41,228 bases of DNA, taken from the NCBI GenBank assembly GCA_946545475.1, contig CAMNNO010000004.1, positions 1 through 41,228 of the forward strand. Direction: 5' to 3'. Below are positions 30,345-38,634 of the stretch, piece by piece (position 1 is the first letter of the stretch; each line of letters opens with the position of its first letter). The notes below the pieces were generated by a model. That model was given only the letters and a program-made list of their open reading frames with translations. It was not told the DNA's origin and ran no database searches. A program made the position numbers and the translations under genes. This stretch comes from an uncultured Blautia sp. Its GTDB lineage: Bacteria > Bacillota > Clostridia > Lachnospirales > Lachnospiraceae.

Positions 30345-32789
30345 ATGAAGCCCTTTGCCAAGATCTGTTACAAATGTTTAAAAAAGAAACCATCCCAGGA
30401 CGGGCCTTGTCCTTACTGTGGATATGATAATGACAAATACGCGCCCCGGGAATATTTTCTGCCGCCTTTTTTTCTTCTCAAGAACAATTATCTGCTGGGA
30501 AAGGCTTTAGGAACGGGCGGCTTCGGCATTACCTATGTCGCCCTGGATATCAAGCTCCAGCGCCTGGTGGCCGTCAAGGAGCTTTATATCCGTTCGATCT
30601 GCAAAAGAGATAAGGAAGAAGCCCTGGTCCGCGTGGAGCCGGGACGCGAGGACAGCTTCGGCCATGTCCGCAGCCGGTTCCTGGACGAGGCCAGGATGAT
30701 CGCCATGCTGAACGCCAGGAATCCGGACGCCGCCATTGTCAAGGTTTTCGACTACTTCACGGAAAACAGCACGGCCTATATGGTCATGGAATACTTAAGC
30801 GGGGAGAACCTTCGCACCAGGGTCCGGCATCAGGGCCCTATCCCCTACCGGAAGCTCATCCCGCTCCTTCGGCCCGCCGCGATGGCTGTCTCGTGCATCC
30901 ATGCCTGCCATGTGGTCCACAAGGACATCAGCCCGGACAACATCATGGTCCTGCCGGACGGAACCGTTCGCCTTCTGGACTTCGGGGCTGCCCAGAGCCT
31001 TGACGGCTCCTTCCGCCCTCCCGTGGCGACCTACAAAAAAGGCTATGCCCCGCCCGAGCAGTATCCCGGAGAGGGGAACGAGCATATCGGGACCTGGTCG
31101 GATGTCTATGCGTTCTGCGCCACCATCTGCTTTTGCCTGACCGGCGAAAAGCCGCCGGAATCGGTGACCCGCCAGGAAAAAGACACCCTCAAGATCCCCA
31201 TGAAGGCCTTTGGCCCTATGGGGAAAAGAGCAAAGGAAGCCCTGCTCCAGGGCCTTAAGCTGGACTACAGAAAAAGGACGCCTTCCATCAAAGCGTTCTG
31301 GAAGGAATTTGAAAGGGGGAGGCGTATGCTGCCGTTTTTTGCACCCTTTGGCGGCGTGGCCGTTCTGGCCGCCGCCTCTATGCTCTACCTGTCGCCGCTC
31401 CGCCCGCTCCCCGGCATTCCGGATATCGCGCCGGCCCGGACGGACAGCCCCCGGGCCAGCTACGGCCATTCCGGAGAGCTATCCGCCGGGGACAGTTACG
31501 GAGGCAAAGATAAGGCCGCCGGTGACCGAATCATCGTTTCCGGAGGCCTCTCCCGGGTCAGCACGCCCTCGCCATCGCCGGAGGCTCCTATAGAGGACCC
31601 GGAAGCTCAGGCTCCTACAGAAGAGTCAAAGGCGCAGCCTCTGACAAAAGAACCGGAAGGTCAGTCTCTTACAGAAGAGCCGGAGGCACCGGCCGTGACA
31701 GAAGAGAGCCCCCCGCCTCCCGCCTCGCCCACGCCCGTCCCGCCCGAAAAGCAGACCGGGCGGATACCCGTGACGGCCGGGAGCCTTCCCTATGCCCTGA
31801 ATACGGAGATCCCCGTGACGGCGGGCACCTATATTTTCGAAAACGCGGCGGAGAGGAGCCTGATCCTCGGCGTAAACGGCGGTTTTCCCGACAACGGCAC
31901 CTCCCTCATGCTGCGGTCCTACAAATACGAAAACAGCAACCGTTTCTTTGTCATCCCCACGGACGATGGCGGCACGGTTTTCAACATCCGGGCCGCCCAC
32001 ACCAACAGCCCGGTCATGGTTAAGGATAACGGCGGCATCGGATCGCTCGTCGTCCAGGATAACGTCCTCTCCGCGGGCACATCCGCCGACTGGTCCTTTA
32101 TCTACTGCGGGGAAGATAAGGACCGTCCCGGCCAGAGCGTCGTCATCATAAAAAATAAAAACGGCTATGTTCTCGCCCCGGAAGGCGGAAAGGTCGCGGC
32201 CGGCTCCCGCATGGTCCTCACCCTCCTGAACCTGGGCGATTCCGCCCAGAAATGGTCTCTGCGCTGGAACGAGAGGGACGAGTCGCAGAAGACCATGGTC
32301 GTTTTCGGCGAAGGGCAGGAGGTCACGAACCTTTCCGGTTCCTTCAAGATCATATCCGGCAGGGACGCCCACATGGCCATGGCCGCCTCCAGCGATCCCA
32401 ATGCTGCCGAGCAGCAGCTGATCACCTGGGAGGCCGTGACTGATATCAGCCAGATCTTTATCTTTGAGCCGGCCTCCCTGGAAGGGGACGGCAATTATTA
32501 CTATAAGATCCGCCCGGCCAGGGATGAGACCGCCAAGAAGGAGTACCTGGAATATGACCCCGGCAGCCAGAGGGTTTTTCTGAGGCCCGAGAACTCCTCG
32601 CCGAACCAGCTCTTCCGCGTGATTTATGACAGGTTCAACCGATTCATCATCCGCTCTTATGACGGCACCAGCCTTGGGCTGGATGCCCGGGAGGACGGGA
32701 CAAGTGAGGGCGTCGCCATAAAATCGCGCTATATGGATGCCTACGAAGACAAGGATGTTGTGCTCTGGTATCTCCGCGAAGCCGGGTAA
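30345..32789 (+). CDS. transmembrane Ser/Thr protein kinase with zinc ribbon and ricin-type ectodomains
   Basis: This is an 814-residue receptor-like kinase. The N-terminal zinc ribbon has Cys8, Cys11, Cys22 and Cys25 (CYKC and CPYC). The kinase domain runs from about residue 48 to 320: P-loop GTGGFG (56-61), Lys78 in VAVKEL, catalytic HKDISPDN (Asp194, Asn199; Lys replaces the usual HRD Arg), DFGAA (212-216) and APPEQ. One membrane segment lies at about 333-351. A Pro/Glu/Thr-rich stalk with five 9-residue repeats follows (414-458). The outer part (about 475-814) contains ricin-type beta-trefoil-like repeats such as GTYIFENAAERSLILGVNGG and FNIRAAHTNSPVMVKDN, suggesting glycan binding. A PP2C phosphatase follows 54 bp later. 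It may sense the surface polysaccharide made by the preceding operon; that part is inference. Confidence 0.9.
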   Translation: MKPFAKICYKCLKKKPSQDGPCPYCGYDNDKYAPREYFLPPFFLLKNNYLLGKALGTGGFGITYVALDIKLQRLVAVKELYIRSICKRDKEEALVRVEPGREDSFGHVRSRFLDEARMIAMLNARNPDAAIVKVFDYFTENSTAYMVMEYLSGENLRTRVRHQGPIPYRKLIPLLRPAAMAVSCIHACHVVHKDISPDNIMVLPDGTVRLLDFGAAQSLDGSFRPPVATYKKGYAPPEQYPGEGNEHIGTWSDVYAFCATICFCLTGEKPPESVTRQEKDTLKIPMKAFGPMGKRAKEALLQGLKLDYRKRTPSIKAFWKEFERGRRMLPFFAPFGGVAVLAAASMLYLSPLRPLPGIPDIAPARTDSPRASYGHSGELSAGDSYGGKDKAAGDRIIVSGGLSRVSTPSPSPEAPIEDPEAQAPTEESKAQPLTKEPEGQSLTEEPEAPAVTEESPPPPASPTPVPPEKQTGRIPVTAGSLPYALNTEIPVTAGTYIFENAAERSLILGVNGGFPDNGTSLMLRSYKYENSNRFFVIPTDDGGTVFNIRAAHTNSPVMVKDNGGIGSLVVQDNVLSAGTSADWSFIYCGEDKDRPGQSVVIIKNKNGYVLAPEGGKVAAGSRMVLTLLNLGDSAQKWSLRWNERDESQKTMVVFGEGQEVTNLSGSFKIISGRDAHMAMAASSDPNAAEQQLITWEAVTDISQIFIFEPASLEGDGNYYYKIRPARDETAKKEYLEYDPGSQRVFLRPENSSPNQLFRVIYDRFNRFIIRSYDGTSLGLDAREDGTSEGVAIKSRYMDAYEDKDVVLWYLREAG
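31584..31718 (+). repeat. 27-bp imperfect repeats in the kinase stalk
   Basis: Five units of nine residues: APIEDPEAQ, APTEESKAQ, PLTKEPEGQ, SLTEEPEAP and AVTEESPPP. They form an extended, charged stalk between membrane helix and ectodomain. Confidence 0.75.
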
Positions 32790-32843
32790 GGAGCTTCACC
32801 GTCAGTTCGCGCTGGCCTATAATAAAGAGAAGAGGACAAGGGA

Positions 32844-33776
32844 ATGCGCTATATTGAGTCGTATCATACAGACATCGGAACCCGGCGGAAGTCCAACCAG
32901 GACAGCCTGGCTCTTTTAAAAGCCCGGACGCAGGATGGCGAGATCCTCCTGGCGGTGATGTGCGATGGCATGGGCGGGCACGCCAAGGGAGAGCTGGCCA
33001 GCAAGACCGCTGTCATGGCCTTCCGCCAGTGGTTTTATGAGCGGCTTCCGCTCTGCCTTAAGGCAGGCATCGATGCCTCGCTCATCCATGAGGAATTTAC
33101 CGTGCTGGGGAAACAGATCAACCGCGCCCTGGTGGATTACGGCGCAAAGAACGCCTCCGAGCTCGGGACCACCCTGACGGCCTTTTTATTCTATAAAGAC
33201 AGCTTTTTCGCCGGCCATGTGGGCGATTCCCGCGGATATGAGATCAGCGATAACGTCTACCAGATCACCCGCGACCACAGCCTGGTCGCCCAGGGCCTTT
33301 CCCAGGGCATGCTGACATACGAGGAAGCCCGCCTTGACCCCAGAAAAAATATCCTCCTGGAAACGGTGGGCGTCACCGAGGAGCTGAACATGGATTTCAT
33401 TTTCGGCACGGTCAAGCCGCTAACGGCCTACTGCCTATGCTCGGACGGGTTCTGGCACCACTTATCCGAGGCGGAGCTAAAGAGCTACCTGTCCGCGCCA
33501 TCGCCCGCCGCCCCGGAAGAATTTTCCCTGCGCCTTCGCTTCCTGACGGAAATGGTCAAGAGACGCGGCGAGACGGACAATATCTCGTCCATCCTGGTCA
33601 TGGCAGAAGAGCACAGCCCCGCCGCTAAGGCTCCGGATAACGATCGTGATAAAGATCCCTGGGAGGAAGACCCGGACGATGAAGATGCCACTCAGCCCAT
33701 CTTTTTGACGCCGTCGCCGGTTCCCTTTGACATCCTGCTGGATCTTGTGGAAGTCCATACGCAGGAAAGCATATAA
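32844..33776 (+). CDS. PP2C-family protein serine/threonine phosphatase
   Basis: This 310-residue cytoplasmic phosphatase is dependent on Mn/Mg. All PP2C motifs are present: RRKSNQDSL (Asp20), VMCDGMGGHAKGE (Asp41-Gly42), ELGTTLTAFLF, FAGHVGDSRGYEI, ITRDHSLV, LCSDGFWHHL and RGETDNISSILV. The catalytic domain ends near residue 255. The remaining acidic tail (DPWEEDPDDEDATQPIF) has no known function. It pairs with the receptor kinase immediately upstream and should reverse its phosphorylations, as in other Gram-positive kinase/phosphatase pairs. The start ATG 32844 has a purine-rich AGAGGACAAGGGA site. Confidence 0.95.
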   Translation: MRYIESYHTDIGTRRKSNQDSLALLKARTQDGEILLAVMCDGMGGHAKGELASKTAVMAFRQWFYERLPLCLKAGIDASLIHEEFTVLGKQINRALVDYGAKNASELGTTLTAFLFYKDSFFAGHVGDSRGYEISDNVYQITRDHSLVAQGLSQGMLTYEEARLDPRKNILLETVGVTEELNMDFIFGTVKPLTAYCLCSDGFWHHLSEAELKSYLSAPSPAAPEEFSLRLRFLTEMVKRRGETDNISSILVMAEEHSPAAKAPDNDRDKDPWEEDPDDEDATQPIFLTPSPVPFDILLDLVEVHTQESI

Positions 33777-33877
33777 TTATAGGAAACGAATAAAACGCTT
33801 GCGTTTTCATTCGTTTCCCGCGCCCTTCGCCGCTTTAGCGGACACATTTCCGCTGAAAATCCGTGCGCATACTATAA
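33777..33877 (+). repeat. dispersed two-hairpin repeat, copy B
   Basis: This element of about 101 bp has the TTATAG and CTATAA ends. Its first 45 or so bases are identical to copy A, including the complete hairpin 1. Hairpin 2 has the inner stem CCGC-TTTA-GCGG. It starts one base after the phosphatase stop codon and ends 22 bp before the LTA-synthase-like start codon. Confidence 0.88.
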
Positions 33878-33899
33878 AAACGTCACAAGGAGTTTATTT

Positions 33900-36335
33900 A
33901 TGAAGGCTTTAAAAAAATTTCTTTCTATATTTAAAATCCTGCCGATAGCCCTTTGCCTGCTGCTGATCGCGGCGGCCGCCAACCGCGTCGCCGTCCCCTG
34001 GTATCAGGACAGGCTGGGGGCGGACATGCTCCTGACCGTCACGGCCACGGCCAAAAACCAGGATGACGCCCTCTCAAACAATGTCCGCCTGCGGAGCGTC
34101 GTCGTCAATGGGCAGGCCATAAATCTTGGACAGGTTCCCCTTACCGGAGCCTGGCAATATGAGGGAGCCGGAGATTTTCTCTATGCCTACGACCTGGAAG
34201 GGCCCTCCTCTCTCGATATTCCGCTGGAACAGGTGAGGACCCTTTCCCTGACCTTTGTCAGCGAGAGGGGGTCCGGCATAGTCACGGCATCCCTTGACGG
34301 AAAAACTTTTATAGATACCGATCTTTACAGCGATGAGGACTGGAAGCTGGTTTCCTTTGACAGAAACCTCTACCCCGTCACCGACGCGGAGAGCAGCCTT
34401 GACATGGTCAAGATCGCCGGGGCAGCCGCGCTTGTTCTCGCTATCCTTCTCTACATCCTGGCCAGGCGCAGGGAAACGCGCAGCGATATGCTAAAGAGCA
34501 GCCTCATCCACCTTCTGCATATGGCTCTCGCCCTCCTGATCGTCGTCTCGTGTTACCTGATCCAGTATCAGACCTTTGATGTGATATTATCCCGCCTGAA
34601 AAGTGACCACATGACCCTTGTCCGCGTCCTGATCCTGGTCTGGCTGATCCTGGAAACGCTTTACTTCCTGCTCCGCCGGACATACCTGGCCTATTTTATC
34701 ACGGCCGGCGTGCTGGAATTTATGACCGCGGCCAGCTATGTGAAAACGATCCTGCGGGAGTCGCCCCTTCTGCCCTGGGATTTCAAGCTGATCCGGGAGG
34801 CCTCCTCCGTCGTCAACGGCTATTCCCTGGAAATTCCCAGAATGACCATCCTTATCCTGGCGAGCGTCGTCGTCATGACGGTCCTTTTATTCCTGTTAAG
34901 ATGGCGGCCGGTCTTCCGATTTTTGCCTTTCCTTCTGACCTTTGTTCCCACGGGCCTTGTGCTGGTCATCTACGTCTACAGCTCGTTCATTCAGGGGCCA
35001 TACGTTCCGGAAGAGGCTTACCGGTCCTATCTTCCCAAAGATTATTATGAGGAGAGAGGCTTCCTCACCGCCTTCACCGAATACCTGTACTACCTGCTCC
35101 CCCAGGAAGCCCCGGAGGGCTATAGCAAGGAATATATGCAGGCCATGGCCGATAAGGCCAGGAACGCCGTCACCGAGGTGACAATAGCCAATGTCTCCTC
35201 TAAGGCGGCAGCGGAAAAGCCCAACATCATCGTGGTCATGAGTGAATCCTACTTTGACCTGACGCGGCAGCTTAAGCATATCACGTTTCAGGAGGACCCC
35301 CTGCCCGTCCTCCACGCGCTCACCCGGGAAAGCCTGTATGGCACGGCTTTTTCCCATGTTTTCGGCGGGAACACAGTCGTCAGCGAATTTGAATGCCTGA
35401 CCGGTTTCTCCGGGGAATTTTTCCCGATGGACTACATGGTTTACGGCAGCTTTATCACCGAAGGCTTCGATTCGGCGGTGAGCATCCTGGAAGCCCAGGG
35501 CTACCACTCCATGGCCTTCCATCCTTACCTGGCCAGCAATTACAACCGTGACCACGCCTATAAATCCTTTGGCTTCAACGAGCTGTTTTTCGAGGAAAGC
35601 TTCCCGGAGGATGCCAAGAGGGCCAGGGGCCTGATCTCGGACGAGGCTCTTTATGACCTCATGGAAGAGAAGTATGAAAACTGGCGCCAAACGTCCGACG
35701 AGCCGCTGTTTGCCTTTGCGGTAACGATGCAGAACCACGGCGGATACTGGGCGGATTCGATCTATCCGGAGGGCGAGGTAGCCATGGAATCGGATGCCTA
35801 CTCCGATACGACCTGGGGCAGCATCAAGGATTATGTCTACGGCCTTCACGAATCGGACAGGGCCTTTGGCGAGTTTGTCGACTATTTCCGCAATGTGCCG
35901 GAGGATACCATTATCGTCTACTTCGGCGACCACATGAGCGATGCCGGCTCCAAGGCCGACAAGATGTTCGGGCAGGAAGAATGGGCGAACGGCGATGCCA
36001 TCACCTATGATTTTAACGCCCATCAGGTGCCTTTTGTGATCTGGAGCAATTTTGACAACACCAGCCGCAATGTCGGCCTGATCGGGATCAGCCAGATCCT
36101 GCCGACGGCCTTCGATTATTACGGGCTGCAAAAACCGGCGTTCTGGGATTTCCTTATTGACATGTACACCGTTTACAGGGCTTCCGACAGCATCATGGTC
36201 GTTGATCCCCGCGGGAATTTTTACTCCCTTCCCGATATGCCCGGGGACATTAAGACCTGGTATGACACCTATAAGGCTTTCCAGTATGACTATATCTGGG
36301 GGAAGCGCTACGCTTCGGATATCTTTAAAATTTAA
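33900..36335 (+). CDS. LTA-synthase-family phosphoglycerol transferase (sulfatase fold)
   Basis: This is an 811-residue membrane enzyme. One N-terminal helix (about 13-28) is followed by an extracytoplasmic domain of about 140 residues, then four or more helices between 168 and 370, and a C-terminal catalytic domain with the alkaline-phosphatase/sulfatase fold. The catalytic domain shows NIIVVMSESYFDL (metal ligand Glu449), GGNTVVSEFECLTG (nucleophile Thr492) and VYFGDHMSD (Asp677/His678). LtaS-type enzymes polymerise or transfer glycerol phosphate from phosphatidylglycerol on the outer face. The domain between the first and second helices is not usual in LtaS and may bind substrate. Transfer of glycerol phosphate onto the exported polysaccharide is possible from context. 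AAGGAG lies about 8 nt before ATG 33900. Confidence 0.9.
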   Translation: MKALKKFLSIFKILPIALCLLLIAAAANRVAVPWYQDRLGADMLLTVTATAKNQDDALSNNVRLRSVVVNGQAINLGQVPLTGAWQYEGAGDFLYAYDLEGPSSLDIPLEQVRTLSLTFVSERGSGIVTASLDGKTFIDTDLYSDEDWKLVSFDRNLYPVTDAESSLDMVKIAGAAALVLAILLYILARRRETRSDMLKSSLIHLLHMALALLIVVSCYLIQYQTFDVILSRLKSDHMTLVRVLILVWLILETLYFLLRRTYLAYFITAGVLEFMTAASYVKTILRESPLLPWDFKLIREASSVVNGYSLEIPRMTILILASVVVMTVLLFLLRWRPVFRFLPFLLTFVPTGLVLVIYVYSSFIQGPYVPEEAYRSYLPKDYYEERGFLTAFTEYLYYLLPQEAPEGYSKEYMQAMADKARNAVTEVTIANVSSKAAAEKPNIIVVMSESYFDLTRQLKHITFQEDPLPVLHALTRESLYGTAFSHVFGGNTVVSEFECLTGFSGEFFPMDYMVYGSFITEGFDSAVSILEAQGYHSMAFHPYLASNYNRDHAYKSFGFNELFFEESFPEDAKRARGLISDEALYDLMEEKYENWRQTSDEPLFAFAVTMQNHGGYWADSIYPEGEVAMESDAYSDTTWGSIKDYVYGLHESDRAFGEFVDYFRNVPEDTIIVYFGDHMSDAGSKADKMFGQEEWANGDAITYDFNAHQVPFVIWSNFDNTSRNVGLIGISQILPTAFDYYGLQKPAFWDFLIDMYTVYRASDSIMVVDPRGNFYSLPDMPGDIKTWYDTYKAFQYDYIWGKRYASDIFKI

Positions 36336-36368
36336 CCATAACTTTATCTCATAAGGAGGATGATGCGC

Positions 36369-37337
36369 ATGAGCCTGCAGGTTTCCCATTTACACAAGAC
36401 ATATGGCAGCAAGGTCGTTGTCGACGACTTAAGCTTCTCCATGGAAGGACCTGGCGTCTATGCCCTTCTTGGCACCAACGGCGCGGGAAAGACCACATCG
36501 ATCCGCATGATGCTGGGCATGCTCTCACGGGACAGGGGCGAGGCCCTCTGGAACGGACAGCCCCTGTCCACGGACAGCTGCAATATCGGCTATCTCGCCG
36601 AGGAGCGCGGCCTGTATCCCAAGTACAGCCTTATGGACCAGCTGATGTATTTCGCTTCTCTGCGGGGCGTGTCCAAGGAGGAGAGCAAAAAGCGCATCAA
36701 GTCCCTGGCCGAGCGGCTTGAGGTGGAAGAGTACCTGTATCCCAAGGCACCTGCGCCCTCCGAGGGAAAAAAGCGGGGCTTTGCCGTAAAGAAAAAAGAA
36801 AAGCCCAAACTGGCCGACCAGCTCTCCAAGGGCAACCAGCAGAAGATCCAGTTTATGACCGCCCTGCTCTCAGACCCGGAGCTCATCGTCCTGGACGAGC
36901 CCCTGTCCGGCCTCGACCCGGTCAACACGGACATCATCCGCGATGTCATCCGGGAGGAGATCGAAAAGGGCAAGTACCTTATCATGTCCAGCCACCAGAT
37001 GGCCACGGTAGAGGAGTTCTGCACGGATATCACGATCCTGGACCGCTCAAAAAGCATTCTCCAGGGAAACCTGAATGAGATCAAAAAGAGCTATGGACGG
37101 GTCAGGCTGCACCTGAAATGCGAGAGCGACATAAAGCCCTTCATCCAGGAAGCCGGGGCTGCCATCCTTTCCGAGAAGGAGTACGAATACGAGCTTAAGG
37201 TGACGGGTGAAGAGCAGGCCAACCGACTTCTTGCCGCCCTGATCGGGAAGGGCATCCCGGTCATCACGTTTGACCTTCGGGAGCCGTCTCTCCATGAGAT
37301 CTTTGTGGAAAAGGTGGGTGAAGAGCATGAATCTTAA
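36369..37337 (+). CDS. ABC transporter ATPase (NatA-like) with lysine-rich insert
   Basis: This 322-residue ATPase has Walker A GTNGAGKTT (35-43), the Q-loop region GYLAEERGLYPK, signature LSKGNQQK (152-159), Walker B LIVLDEPLSGLDP and switch SSHQM. Residues about 125-148 form a Lys/Pro-rich insertion just before the signature motif. C-terminal residues 240-322 form the usual accessory domain. I chose ATG 36369 with AAGGAGG 8 nt upstream over GTG 36360 and ATG 36363. Two ABC-2 permease genes follow with overlaps, so this is an exporter complex. Cargo is unknown; it is unlikely to be the polysaccharide exporter because a Wzm/Wzt pair already exists upstream. Confidence 0.93.
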   Translation: MSLQVSHLHKTYGSKVVVDDLSFSMEGPGVYALLGTNGAGKTTSIRMMLGMLSRDRGEALWNGQPLSTDSCNIGYLAEERGLYPKYSLMDQLMYFASLRGVSKEESKKRIKSLAERLEVEEYLYPKAPAPSEGKKRGFAVKKKEKPKLADQLSKGNQQKIQFMTALLSDPELIVLDEPLSGLDPVNTDIIRDVIREEIEKGKYLIMSSHQMATVEEFCTDITILDRSKSILQGNLNEIKKSYGRVRLHLKCESDIKPFIQEAGAAILSEKEYEYELKVTGEEQANRLLAALIGKGIPVITFDLREPSLHEIFVEKVGEEHES

Positions 37338-38634
37338 AGCCGAGATGCGGGGAACCGGCCAGGTTTTCCGGTTTACTTTTTTGCAGCTCTTAAAATCCAA
37401 GGGCAACATCATCGGCATGGTCTTTACGCTCATCCTGGCTATGGCCTCGATGCCCCTTATGGCCTTTTTGGGCGGCGGAAGCTTCGTCTCCGATGAAGAT
37501 AGCAGCCTTAAAGCCCTGTATGTGGATAACCGGACAGCCCTTTCCTTGTCCTTTTCTGATCTTAGCTCTTATCTCTATGAGAGCGCGGCCTTTCCGGGCC
37601 TTGCCCTGATAGAGGGCTCTCTTCCAGAGGAAGCCCCGGAGGCCGTGGGCGCTGTCGTATCGGAAGATGAGGACGGCATAGCCCTCACCTTTACCTGGAA
37701 CGACAGCAAAGGCGTGCAGCCTTACGCGGTCTACCAGCTTTCCGCCCTCCTGCAGCCCTACATCGAGAAGAAGAGCCTGGAAACCCTCGGACTTCCTGAG
37801 AGGGCGGTATCTCTTCTTTCCGGAAGCCATGTGGTCCAGGCCATGCCTCTTGCCGGCTACGATGACGAAGGCACCGCCGAGGAAGCATACGACAATTCCT
37901 TTGACGAGGATGGCTATACCACCCAGATGGGCTACTCCATCATCCTGATGATGTTCTGCATTTATTCCATCAGCTTCATCATCCGCGCGATCATAGAAGA
38001 AAAGTCGTCCAAGCTTGTGGATACCCTCCTCATCAGTGTCCGGCCGGCGGCTCTCCTGTTCGGCAAGGTGCTGGCCGTGCTGGCCTATGTCGTCATCTAT
38101 ATGGGCATCCTGATCGGGGGCATGGCGCTTTCCTATGCCGTCACCTCCCGTTTCCTGGATGTCTCGGCCATGTCCGGCATCCTCGGCGCGATCCTCAGCC
38201 TTAAGCTTGACGGGATGGGGATCCTGGTGGTCGTCGTGACATCCCTTCTCGGCTATCTGGGCTTCGGGCTCCTGGCCGGGCTCTGCGGGGCCGGCTGCTC
38301 CTCGATGGACGATGCCAGCGGCGCCATGAGCACCTGCATGATACTCATTATCGCCGGCTACATGGTCTCGATCATGGGCTTCTTCTCCAGTGGGACGCTC
38401 CGCACGGTCGGATGCCTTTTGCCCGTGCTCTCCATGTTCATGGCGCCCATGAACTACTTGAGCGGGAACATCGGCTTCGGGCTTGTCGCGGCGTCCTGGG
38501 GGATACAGCTCCTCGTTATCCTGCTTCTCATCCTGATGAGCGCCAGGCTTTACAGCCGACTGATCATCTATAACGGACAGAGGCTGAAATTCTTTGATAT
38601 CCTTAAGATGGCCAGGGGAAAGGGGGCCGCGTGA
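37327..38634 (+). CDS. ABC-2-type permease (NatB-like), first of two
   Basis: This 435-residue membrane protein has one helix near residues 20-42, an outer domain of about 170 residues, then about six helices. The family motif IIEEKSSKLVDTLLISVRPAALLFGKVL is clear. The start ATG 37327 overlaps the ATPase gene by 11 bp and is preceded by AGGTGGGTGAAGAGC. Together with the next gene it would form a heterodimeric membrane channel driven by the NatA-like ATPase. Confidence 0.9.
   Translation: MNLKAEMRGTGQVFRFTFLQLLKSKGNIIGMVFTLILAMASMPLMAFLGGGSFVSDEDSSLKALYVDNRTALSLSFSDLSSYLYESAAFPGLALIEGSLPEEAPEAVGAVVSEDEDGIALTFTWNDSKGVQPYAVYQLSALLQPYIEKKSLETLGLPERAVSLLSGSHVVQAMPLAGYDDEGTAEEAYDNSFDEDGYTTQMGYSIILMMFCIYSISFIIRAIIEEKSSKLVDTLLISVRPAALLFGKVLAVLAYVVIYMGILIGGMALSYAVTSRFLDVSAMSGILGAILSLKLDGMGILVVVVTSLLGYLGFGLLAGLCGAGCSSMDDASGAMSTCMILIIAGYMVSIMGFFSSGTLRTVGCLLPVLSMFMAPMNYLSGNIGFGLVAASWGIQLLVILLLILMSARLYSRLIIYNGQRLKFFDILKMARGKGAA

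Noticed and set aside
30918-30940. Kinase read as a pseudokinase because HRD is HKD
   Set aside because: Catalytic Asp194, Asn199, Lys78 and DFG are all intact. The Arg-to-Lys change is conservative and also occurs in active kinases.
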